A stretch of DNA of 14,784 bases from Bacteroidota bacterium (GTDB taxonomy: Bacteria > Bacteroidota > Bacteroidia > Bacteroidales > Prolixibacteraceae): assembly GCA_030632865.1 (NCBI GenBank), contig DAOVTY010000047.1:1-14784 (forward strand). Reading direction: 5' to 3'. The position numbers were made by a program, and so were the translations under genes. Below, piece by piece: positions 7,641 through 13,798 of the stretch; position 1 is the stretch's first letter; every line of letters starts with the position of its first letter. The notes beneath the pieces are model-generated. The model was given only the letters and a program-made list of their open reading frames with translations, did no database searches and was not told the DNA's origin.

Positions 7641-7675
7641 CTTGTCTTGTGTCTTGATTCTTGAATCTTGATTCT
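7641..7675. repeat. short degenerate TCTTG tandem repeat
   Basis: CTTG/TCTTG/TCTTGATTC units recur about five times in 35 bases just before the saccharopine dehydrogenase gene. They lie in the likely 5' leader. No gene or stem is visible. Slippage-prone sequence or a dispersed intergenic repeat are the simplest readings. Confidence 0.5.
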
Positions 7676-7686
7676 AATTTTTATAA

Positions 7687-9033
7687 ATGAAAAATATTTT
7701 AATTTTTGGTGCAGGTAGGTCGAGTAATACATTAATTCGGTATCTCGCCGACAATGCCAACGAGTTTAATTGGAAGATAATAGTTGTTGATATACAGATA
7801 AATGGAAATGAAAACTCACAGAGAATAAGTTATTCGGTGTTGAATGTAAAAGATGAATTTGAAAGGGACTCAGAAGTTAAAAATGCCGATCTTGTAATTT
7901 CTATGCTTCCTGCTCGTTTTCATAAATTTGTAGCTAGGTCGTGTGTGAAATTTTCGAAAAACTTGCTAACTGCTTCGTACGAAACTGCTGATTTAAAAGC
8001 ATTCGAAACAGAGGTGAATAAAAAGGGATTGTTCTTTTTGAATGAGTGCGGATTGGATCCGGGACTCGATCACATGTCGGCAATGAAAATAATAGATGCA
8101 ATTAAAAATGCAGGTCATAAATTACAGTGTTTCGAGTCGTTTACCGGTGGCTTGGTAGCACCTGACTATGACAATAATCCGTGGAATTATAAATTTACCT
8201 GGAATCCGCGAAATGTTGTGCTAGCAGGACAAGACGGACCTGCAAAGTTTATTCAGAATGGCAAGTACAAATATATTCCTTATAATCGGCTTTTTAGGAG
8301 AACCGAGATGATTGAGATTGAAAATTACGGGTTGTTTGAAGGTTATGCAAACCGTGATTCGTTGAACTATATTGAAAAATATAATTTGCAGGGGATACCT
8401 ACTATTTATCGCGGAACGTTACGTCGTCCGGGGTTTTGCCGGGCATGGAATGTTTTTGTGCAATTGGGAGCAACCGATGATTCATACTATCTCGAGGACA
8501 TTGAAAATATGACTTATCGCGAGTTCATTAATTCATTTCTCTATTTTCATCCAACTGATTCAGTAGATTTAAAATTATACCGTGCAATGCACATCGATCA
8601 AGATTCGGATATCATCTATAAATTAAATTGGCTGGGCATTTTCGACGATACAAAAATTGGATTAAAACGTGCTACTCCGGCACAAGTATTAGAGCACATT
8701 TTGAAACAAAAGTGGCAACTTCAACCCGATGATAAAGATATGATTGTGATGTGGCATAAATTTATTTATCTCGATACAAGCCTCAATAGAAAAGTTAAGC
8801 TTACCAGTTCGCTTGCGGTTATCGGCGAAAATAGTCAACACACAGCCATGTCGAAAACAGTTGGTCTTCCTCTTGCAATTGCAGCAAAACTGGTGTTAAA
8901 CGGAAATATCAATTTAAAAGGGATGTACATTCCAACTCATAAAAATATTTACGAACCAGTTTTAAATGAGTTAAAACAAAATGGTATTGTTTTTTCTGAA
9001 AAGGTTGAAGATAATTCTTCTGAATATTGTTAA
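7687..9033 (+). CDS. lys9: saccharopine dehydrogenase, glutamate-forming (Lys9-type)
   Basis: This oxidoreductase is of the saccharopine reductase/dehydrogenase family. In the catabolic direction it would split saccharopine with NAD(P)+ into L-glutamate and 2-aminoadipate semialdehyde, the substrate of the ALDH7 encoded just upstream. The 448-residue protein opens with a Rossmann motif (ILIFGAGRSSNTLIRYL). NADLVISMLPARFH (about 66-79) follows, then the family hallmark NECGLDPGLDHMSAM (about 119-133). FTGGLVAPDYDNNPWNYKFTWNPRNVVLAG (roughly 150-180) matches the Lys9 substrate region. It is a stand-alone C-terminal-type enzyme; the lysine-2-oxoglutarate reductase half is not fused to it or seen in the window. 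The ATG is the first residue before the Rossmann strand. Its 308-base leader carries a repeat and a candidate promoter. The gene converges with the following - strand gene, leaving eight bases between. Confidence 0.88.
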   Translation: MKNILIFGAGRSSNTLIRYLADNANEFNWKIIVVDIQINGNENSQRISYSVLNVKDEFERDSEVKNADLVISMLPARFHKFVARSCVKFSKNLLTASYETADLKAFETEVNKKGLFFLNECGLDPGLDHMSAMKIIDAIKNAGHKLQCFESFTGGLVAPDYDNNPWNYKFTWNPRNVVLAGQDGPAKFIQNGKYKYIPYNRLFRRTEMIEIENYGLFEGYANRDSLNYIEKYNLQGIPTIYRGTLRRPGFCRAWNVFVQLGATDDSYYLEDIENMTYREFINSFLYFHPTDSVDLKLYRAMHIDQDSDIIYKLNWLGIFDDTKIGLKRATPAQVLEHILKQKWQLQPDDKDMIVMWHKFIYLDTSLNRKVKLTSSLAVIGENSQHTAMSKTVGLPLAIAAKLVLNGNINLKGMYIPTHKNIYEPVLNELKQNGIVFSEKVEDNSSEYC

Positions 9034-9041
9034 AATAATTG

Positions 9042-9827
9042 CTATTTCAATAATTCTAATACCGAAAGTACAGCACAGTGGTCGGAGGCAATAGTATCGC
9101 AGATAATTTTGTTTTCGACCACTTTCCATTTAGTTGCAGGCATGTAAAAAATGTAGTCTATTTTTTTTCGCGGATTATCAGACGAATATGTCGGTTTTGG
9201 GTTTTCACCAAAAGTATCAATCCAATATTTTTTTAGAATTAATATTGCTTCACTTTCTGGCGTGTCGTTTAAATCGCCGGCCAAAATAGTAGGGTATTTA
9301 TTCGATAGAAAAATTTCATTAATCTTTTTTGTTTGGTCAATTCGGTCAATACTATTTTGCTGATGTTCAAGGTGAGTGCCAATAAAACAAATAGTATCTC
9401 CCGATTCTAATTGCACAGTTACTTCAAGTGATGTTCGAGGCTCATTATTTGGGGAGTGTGGCAGTGGAACATTTCTGCTGGCAATAATTGGCATCTTTGT
9501 TAAAACTCCTTCACCATAACCACCTCCGTCAAAAGGCATTGCGATTCCAAAAAGTGATGTCATTTTTGTTCGCCAGCCCAATTCAGTGACTAAGTCGTAA
9601 TTTCTGGCACGATTTGTTTTAAAATCAACTTCTTGCAAAGCAACCAAATCGGGGTTGGTTTCTTTAATAATAGATGCAATTTTATCGAGATCGAAATCTC
9701 CATTTGTAGTTGCCCCATGTAAAATATTGAATGTTAAAACACGAACTTTTGTGCTCTCACTATTTTGTGCTACACCAATATTGAAAGCGGTTATAATTGC
9801 AAGTAAAAGTGTGATAGTTTTTTTCAT
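9042..9827 (-). CDS. secreted endonuclease/exonuclease/phosphatase-family hydrolase
   Basis: This is a metal-dependent phosphodiesterase or phosphatase of the EEP superfamily, 261 residues. Motifs in order are TFNILHG (N34), LQEVD (E66, metal ligand), GTHLEHQ (H152), GDLNDTP (D185, N187), KIDYIF (D224) and SDHCAVL (D249-H250), a complete active-site set. The start chosen is the ATG at 9827, which gives a clean signal peptide (MKKTITLLLAIITAFNIGVAQ); an in-frame ATG at 9911 would add 28 charged residues and hide it. The protein is probably periplasmic or exported. The substrate is unknown: nucleic acid, inositol phosphate and phospholipid head groups are all possible in this superfamily. The gene converges on the saccharopine dehydrogenase gene and diverges from the beta-propeller gene. 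Confidence 0.85.
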   Translation of the reverse strand: MKKTITLLLAIITAFNIGVAQNSESTKVRVLTFNILHGATTNGDFDLDKIASIIKETNPDLVALQEVDFKTNRARNYDLVTELGWRTKMTSLFGIAMPFDGGGYGEGVLTKMPIIASRNVPLPHSPNNEPRTSLEVTVQLESGDTICFIGTHLEHQQNSIDRIDQTKKINEIFLSNKYPTILAGDLNDTPESEAILILKKYWIDTFGENPKPTYSSDNPRKKIDYIFYMPATKWKVVENKIICDTIASDHCAVLSVLELLK

Positions 9828-9905
9828 ATGCTTATAATAGTTTTTTTTCAAAAGTATCATTTGGTACTCGTCCATAATCATTCTCTTGTGTTCGTCTGTT
9901 GACGA

Positions 9906-9940
9906 ATGCATGTTTCATATTTCTAAAATTAATATGCATG
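9906..9940. promoter_or_regulatory. divergent region with two ATGCATG copies
   Basis: The gap between the divergent hydrolase and beta-propeller genes (9828-10013) is very AT-rich. ATGCATG occurs at 9906-9912 and 9934-9940, 28 bases apart, each containing the palindrome ATGCAT. The spacing is near three helical turns, which could suit a dimeric regulator. There is no further support. Confidence 0.15.
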
Positions 9941-10013
9941 CAAATTATCACATTTATTTTTGAAATTCAAATTTAAAACTAACTTTGATTCTGAACAATC
10001 TAATCCTTTAATA

Positions 10014-11285
10014 ATGAATAAATCAGCATTTTTATTTCTAACTCTTTTCTCTTTATTGTTTTTATCTTCATGTTGGTCCGATAGTCAAAATTGGACTCAT
10101 TTTAGAGGATCAAATATGAATGGGCACGCCAATGTTGAAACGGCTCCTTTAAATTGGAGTGAAAGTGAAAATGTAGTTTGGAAAGTACCTGTACAAGGTT
10201 TAGGTTATTCAACTCCGGTAGTTTATGGAAATCAGATTTGGCTAACTTCTGCCACCGAAGATGGCACTGAATTTTATACATATTGCTTTGATTTTGAAAC
10301 GGGAAAATTGCTAAATGAGAAAACAATTTTTAAAAGTGACGAGCCGCAACATATTCATTCAACAAATTCGTATGCAACGCCAACGCCCTGTGTCGAAGAT
10401 GGCTTTGTGTATGTTCATTACGGAAATTTTGGCACTGCTTGTATTAATACAGAAAATTTCGAGGTGGTTTGGAAACGTGAGGATATGCCATGCAAACATA
10501 TGCAAGGACCAGCATCGTCGCTCATTATTCATAAAGATAAACTGATTGTGCATTTAGAAGGAACGGAAGATCCGTATGTTGCAGCGCTTGATAAAACGAC
10601 CGGAGAAACCATTTGGAAAAGTGTGCGACCGGCCGAAATTTATGATCCGCTTGAACCAGTTTTTCGTAAATCGTTTCAAACCCCAATTGTAATTGAAGTT
10701 GACGGACAGGAGCAGTTAATTAGTAACTCTGCTTTTATGTGTTTTGCACACGATGTAAATACGGGCGAAGTTCTCTGGACAATAGAATATGGTTTCGATT
10801 CAACTGTTAGTCAGCCTCTGTTTTACGATGGTTTAGTTTATGTGAATTCGGGTTGGATTTTTAAAGACAATGATCCGTTTTTTACCCGCCAGTTTGCTGT
10901 TGACCCAACTGGAAAAGGCGATGTGACTGAAACACATGTAAAATGGATGTATGAAGATGAAGTGCCGCAAATTCCAACTCCTGTTATTGTTGATGGCAAA
11001 ATGTACATGGTTCACGACCGTGGAATGCTTACCTGCCTCGACCCAAAAACAGCAGATGTAATCTGGAAAGAAAAACTAAAAGGAAACTTTAATGCCTCTC
11101 CAATTTATGCTGCCGGAAATATTTATTTCATAAATGTAAAAGGCGAGTGTACAATTATTAAACCCGGCTATTCATTTCAAAAAATTGCAGAAAACGATAT
11201 TGATGGAATTGTAAAAGCAACTCCGGTTTTTATTGAAGATAAAATGATTTTACGTTCGGATAAATTTTTATATTTGTTCCAATAA
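10014..11285 (+). CDS. PQQ-like beta-propeller lipoprotein
   Basis: This is a 423-residue exported protein of the PQQ-like (pyrrolo-quinoline quinone repeat) beta-propeller type. The signal peptide MNKSAFLFLTLFSLLFLSSC ends in lipobox LSSC with C20 as the lipid-bearing cysteine. WTHFRGSNMNGHA follows, like the W.xFRG opening of this group. Blades show recurring trp-containing ends: VVWKVPV, VVWKRED, TIWKSVR, VLWTIEY and VIWKEKL, with G.hxhh strands between. The ATG at 10014 is preferred because an upstream TTG at 9960 would put 18 residues ahead of the signal peptide. Such domains are found in PQQ-dehydrogenases, BamB-like scaffolds and other surface proteins; I see no dehydrogenase catalytic motif, so the function is unknown. 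The next gene starts ten bases after its stop. Confidence 0.85.
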   Translation: MNKSAFLFLTLFSLLFLSSCWSDSQNWTHFRGSNMNGHANVETAPLNWSESENVVWKVPVQGLGYSTPVVYGNQIWLTSATEDGTEFYTYCFDFETGKLLNEKTIFKSDEPQHIHSTNSYATPTPCVEDGFVYVHYGNFGTACINTENFEVVWKREDMPCKHMQGPASSLIIHKDKLIVHLEGTEDPYVAALDKTTGETIWKSVRPAEIYDPLEPVFRKSFQTPIVIEVDGQEQLISNSAFMCFAHDVNTGEVLWTIEYGFDSTVSQPLFYDGLVYVNSGWIFKDNDPFFTRQFAVDPTGKGDVTETHVKWMYEDEVPQIPTPVIVDGKMYMVHDRGMLTCLDPKTADVIWKEKLKGNFNASPIYAAGNIYFINVKGECTIIKPGYSFQKIAENDIDGIVKATPVFIEDKMILRSDKFLYLFQ

Positions 11286-11295
11286 AATTTAAAAA

Positions 11296-11979
11296 ATGAA
11301 ACTCCAGACCCTCTTGCTTTCCGTTATAATTTTAATGTTTCTTTATGGTTGTTCAGTAAATAAAACTATTACAGAACCTAATTCAAGTAGGATTTTTCTT
11401 TCTGAGGAAGAAATTAAAGCAAGAAATCAAGAAGTGTTGATTTTGTCAAGCCATTTAATTGCAGAGGAATATTTGGCGTATATTAATGATGAACAAGTTA
11501 CAGTTGAGTTAGGGTATTTTGGATGGCTTGAAGTTGAAAAGTATTGGTCCGTAGTGTCTGAGTTAGATTCGGTTAGAAAAGAATTTGAAATTGCGAATCA
11601 GTTTTTTTTAGATTTTATCAATTCAAAAGATGAAGGTATAAAAACAGCAATAGAAAATTCAAAAGAGAGAGGTAGAGGTATGTCAAAAGAAGAATGGAGT
11701 AATACTAAATCTGTGGTTTATGGACGTGTTCAAAGAGAATATCCTGAAGCATATCACAAATTTTTGAATATCAGGCAGGATAAGTTGAGGATCTGTAATT
11801 ACAAGACATTAGAGTATATTGTGAAGGATTATGATCAAAAAGGAAAAATATTTCCTATCGATTGGATCCCAGATTCTCATATGAAGATAATAATTAATGA
11901 GGAATTTATTCAAAAATTGAATGCAGGATTAGAAGGAGTTAGTCATGAAAAAGTTGGAATATACAAGAGCTGGAAGTAA
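11296..11979 (+). CDS. hypothetical lipoprotein
   Basis: I do not recognise a family for this 227-residue protein. It begins MKLQTLLLSVIILMFLYGC, a lipoprotein signal with lipobox LYGC (C19). The rest looks mainly helical and charged, with many Glu, Lys and Arg residues. GYFGWLEVEKYWSVVSELD near 70 and the W in EEWSNT (about 131) are the most distinctive stretches. No metal or catalytic motif is evident. It follows the beta-propeller gene by ten bases on the same strand and is probably cotranscribed, so the two may be partners at the cell surface. It ends convergently with the DUF4252 gene. The 56-base gap there holds only a weak palindrome (AGTTATAACT, 11993-12002) followed by a short T-run. 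Confidence 0.7.
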   Translation: MKLQTLLLSVIILMFLYGCSVNKTITEPNSSRIFLSEEEIKARNQEVLILSSHLIAEEYLAYINDEQVTVELGYFGWLEVEKYWSVVSELDSVRKEFEIANQFFLDFINSKDEGIKTAIENSKERGRGMSKEEWSNTKSVVYGRVQREYPEAYHKFLNIRQDKLRICNYKTLEYIVKDYDQKGKIFPIDWIPDSHMKIIINEEFIQKLNAGLEGVSHEKVGIYKSWK

Positions 11980-12035
11980 TTGTGTTGCTGAAAGTTATAA
12001 CTCCTTTTTTATGCTGATATTACATGTTATTGACC

Positions 12036-12533
12036 TCATATTCCAACAGCTTCTCCAGCCAATTCAATTATTCCTTCAAGTTCGCTTAGCGAACCAATGT
12101 CAAGCGTTCCAGATACATACATAATCATGTTTGTACTCACAAGTAAGAATTCATTTTTATCATTACTTTCCTTTTTGAAAAAGGACATTTTGGTTTTCTC
12201 GTTATTGTTAGTCATTAATAATGTAAAATCATCTAGGTTAGTGTGTTTTATAAAATTGCTATATAAAATTCTTCCTTTTACATCACGTTTTTCTCCGGCT
12301 GGTTGAAGCATTTTAATATTATGAAGTTTGCTGATGTATTCCTTTACTTTAGGTTCTTCACCGTAAGCTTTGGTCAATGACTCAAACATCTTTTTTGTCA
12401 CTTCGAAATAAGTAACGTTGTCATAAATGATTGATGATTTAAATGTTTGTGAAAGAGTTTTTTTTGATTTTGTTTGTGTAAGGCCTGAAAAACTACTCAG
12501 GATTAGAATGATGATAATTACTTTTGTTTTCAT
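12036..12533 (-). CDS. secreted DUF4252-like protein
   Basis: This small exported protein has 165 residues and a signal peptide of about 19 residues (MKTKVIIIILILSSFSGLTQ). The pattern matches the DUF4252 family common in Bacteroidota: a helical segment about 40-75, strand-rich middle, KNEFLLVSTNMIMYVSGTLDIGSLSELEGI near 128-157. No catalytic residues are apparent and the family's role is unknown to me. It is the last gene of the sigma/anti-sigma operon, two bases after the anti-sigma stop. DUF4252 genes typically lie beside ECF sigma genes, suggesting that the protein is a target or a sensor in the envelope. Confidence 0.75.
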   Translation of the reverse strand: MKTKVIIIILILSSFSGLTQTKSKKTLSQTFKSSIIYDNVTYFEVTKKMFESLTKAYGEEPKVKEYISKLHNIKMLQPAGEKRDVKGRILYSNFIKHTNLDDFTLLMTNNNEKTKMSFFKKESNDKNEFLLVSTNMIMYVSGTLDIGSLSELEGIIELAGEAVGI

Positions 12534-12535
12534 AG

Positions 12536-13024
12536 CTAATTAATTTTTAAGTTTTTTGTCGGATTGTCAAATTCTATCTTGAAATGATTTATTGAATACA
12601 GCTCTGCAAACGGTTGCCTTGTTTTTTGCGCGTTATCAATTTCTGCAATACAGGCATTTAATTCTTTCGAGAAATGCATTAAAGCCAGTTCCGTATTTTT
12701 CTGAATTTCTACCATTTCTTTAGCGGTGAACTGGTTTTCAGATTGCAGTGTTCTTCTGTTTTGATAAAAGATGAATAAACTTACAATAAGTAAAATTGAA
12801 GCTGCATACGGGAGAATACGACGAACAATTACGAATCGCTTTTTCTTCTCCGTTTCAATCTTTGCAAACGGATTAAAATCAGGTATTTCTTCCTTCGTTG
12901 TTTCAACCAATTTTTCGTATGAATCGACAAAATCTCTTTCAACAGAATGATTTTTAGTCTTTTCTTTGAAATCTTCAAGATTCAATTCTCCATTCAGAAA
13001 TTCTTCTAATTTATCTTTATGCAT
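12536..13024 (-). CDS. anti-sigma-factor-like single-pass membrane protein
   Basis: The 162-residue protein has a charged cytoplasmic-looking N-terminus (1-66), one hydrophobic helix at about 70-87 (ILPYAASILLIVSLFIFYQ, preceded by KKKRF and RR as an inward anchor) and a C-terminus of about 75 residues outside. This layout, directly after an ECF sigma gene, is typical of Bacteroidota anti-sigma partners; sequence similarity to a named anti-sigma domain is not obvious. It overlaps the sigma gene by 8 bases. AAGGAGG lies inside the sigma coding end nine bases before its ATG, which suits coupled translation. Confidence in an anti-sigma role comes mainly from context and topology. Confidence 0.7.
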   Translation of the reverse strand: MHKDKLEEFLNGELNLEDFKEKTKNHSVERDFVDSYEKLVETTKEEIPDFNPFAKIETEKKKRFVIVRRILPYAASILLIVSLFIFYQNRRTLQSENQFTAKEMVEIQKNTELALMHFSKELNACIAEIDNAQKTRQPFAELYSINHFKIEFDNPTKNLKIN

Positions 13025-13511
13025 TTTTCAGTTCCTCCTTAAAAATTTCGTATAACTTTTTTCTTCCTCGCGATACCTTTGCTCTAACTGCATTTACCCT
13101 TTGTCCAAGTATATCGCTTATCTCTTGGTAATCATATCCTTGAAAATCTTTTAGTTCAATTGCCATTCGTTGTTGTGTCGGTAAATTCCGAACTTCAATT
13201 TTAATCTTTTCAACTAAATCTATATTGTCAATATTTGAATTTTCATGGTAATTAAATGTTGAATTATTTCTGTAATTCAAATATTGATTTTGTTTCCGGA
13301 GTATATCTAAACAATGGTTTTTAATAGATTGCATACAAAAACTTTCAACGTTTTTATTTATCTCCAGAGACATCCTCATTTTCCATAATTTCAGTACAAT
13401 ATCCTGCACTGCATCTTCGGTTTCTTCGCGGTTTCTTAAAATGCTAAATGCAAATCTGTAAAGCTTATTTTTTTGTTGAATAATTAGATTTTCAAATTCG
13501 TCATTTGTCAT
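13017..13511 (-). CDS. ECF-type RNA polymerase sigma factor
   Basis: This 164-residue group 4 (ECF) sigma factor recruits RNA polymerase to a stress- or signal-response promoter set. Region 2 spans about 1-70, with LYRFAFSILRNREETEDAVQDIVLKLW carrying the core-binding and -10 features. Region 4 spans about 105-155, with LPTQQRMAIELKDFQGYDYQEISDILG and a helix-turn-helix followed by RAKVSRGRKKL. There is no region 1 or 3, as usual for ECF factors. The next gene, overlapping by 8 bases, is the likely anti-sigma factor. An inverted repeat lies 40-75 bases upstream of the ATG. The signal and regulon are unknown. Confidence 0.88.
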   Translation of the reverse strand: MTNDEFENLIIQQKNKLYRFAFSILRNREETEDAVQDIVLKLWKMRMSLEINKNVESFCMQSIKNHCLDILRKQNQYLNYRNNSTFNYHENSNIDNIDLVEKIKIEVRNLPTQQRMAIELKDFQGYDYQEISDILGQRVNAVRAKVSRGRKKLYEIFKEELKNA

Positions 13512-13551
13512 TCAAAGTTGTTCTTGCGGTAGTTAATTGTAATAGTTGTTT

Positions 13552-13586
13552 TTTGTAATACGAACGAAATAGAATTTCATTACAAA
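13552..13586. promoter_or_regulatory. 35-base inverted repeat upstream of the ECF sigma gene
   Basis: TTTGTAAT (13552-13559) and ATTACAAA (13579-13586) are perfect 8-base arms. Inside them is a second short palindrome, GAAATAGAATTTC (13566-13578). It lies 41-75 bases before the sigma start, where an operator or the promoter would sit. It could equally form a leader hairpin. The lack of any visible -10 match leaves this unresolved. Confidence 0.4.
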
Positions 13587-13708
13587 GTATGTAGTTTTTT
13601 TCTCAACCCGAAAGATTGCCCCTGAATATTTCGGTTACAACGGGAGGTTGACTTTTCCAAGTCAGCTAATTTCAGGGAGAAAGGATTCTCCCTGTCCCTC
13701 AATGACAT
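13580..13708 (-). other. 42-codon minus-strand ORF of uncertain status
   Basis: ATG at 13708 to TAA at 13580 encodes 42 residues, beginning MSLRDRENPFSLKLADLEK and continuing with SRCNRNIQGQSFGLRKKL. It has no signal peptide or domain I can name. It overlaps three hairpins, so the open frame may be incidental to an RNA or repeat element. It lies just upstream of, and on the same strand as, the ECF sigma gene. Confidence 0.25.
13608..13694. repeat. three successive hairpins in the gap before typA
   Basis: CCGAAA/TTTCGG (13608-13634) encloses a 15-base loop. TGACTTTTCCAAGTCA (13649-13664) is a 6-bp stem that wobble pairing extends to about 9. CAGGGAGAAAGGATTCTCCCTG (13673-13694; 9-bp stem, 4-base loop) is the strongest. 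The stretch is clearly more GC-rich than its surroundings. No T-run follows the last stem. It may be a non-coding RNA, a repeat element, or a leader structure for a neighbour; I cannot choose. Confidence 0.5.
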
Positions 13709-13739
13709 TAAGTTTCTAACATATCAATACGAATAAGTC

Positions 13740-13778
13740 TTTGTTATATAACATGCTAGTATATCTTTAGTAATTTTG
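13740..13778 (+). promoter_or_regulatory. probable typA promoter region
   Basis: TTTG at 13740-13743 is followed after 18 bases by TATCTTTA (13762-13769). TAATTTTG (13771-13778) is a perfect TAnnTTTG match, but lies farther from that TTTG. Either could serve as the -7 element; transcription would start 10-30 bases before the ATG at 13799. The match is by eye only. Confidence 0.4.
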
Positions 13779-13798
13779 TCGCCCAATTCAAAAAGACA

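Noticed and set aside
11980..12035. Bidirectional terminator between the lipoprotein and DUF4252 genes
   Set aside because: Only a weak AT-rich 10-base palindrome before a short T-run; stem stability is too low to call it.
13641..13700. A tRNA-like fold in the gap before typA
   Set aside because: Loop sizes do not fit an anticodon or T arm, there is no GGTTCGA-type T loop, and no acceptor stem can be formed.
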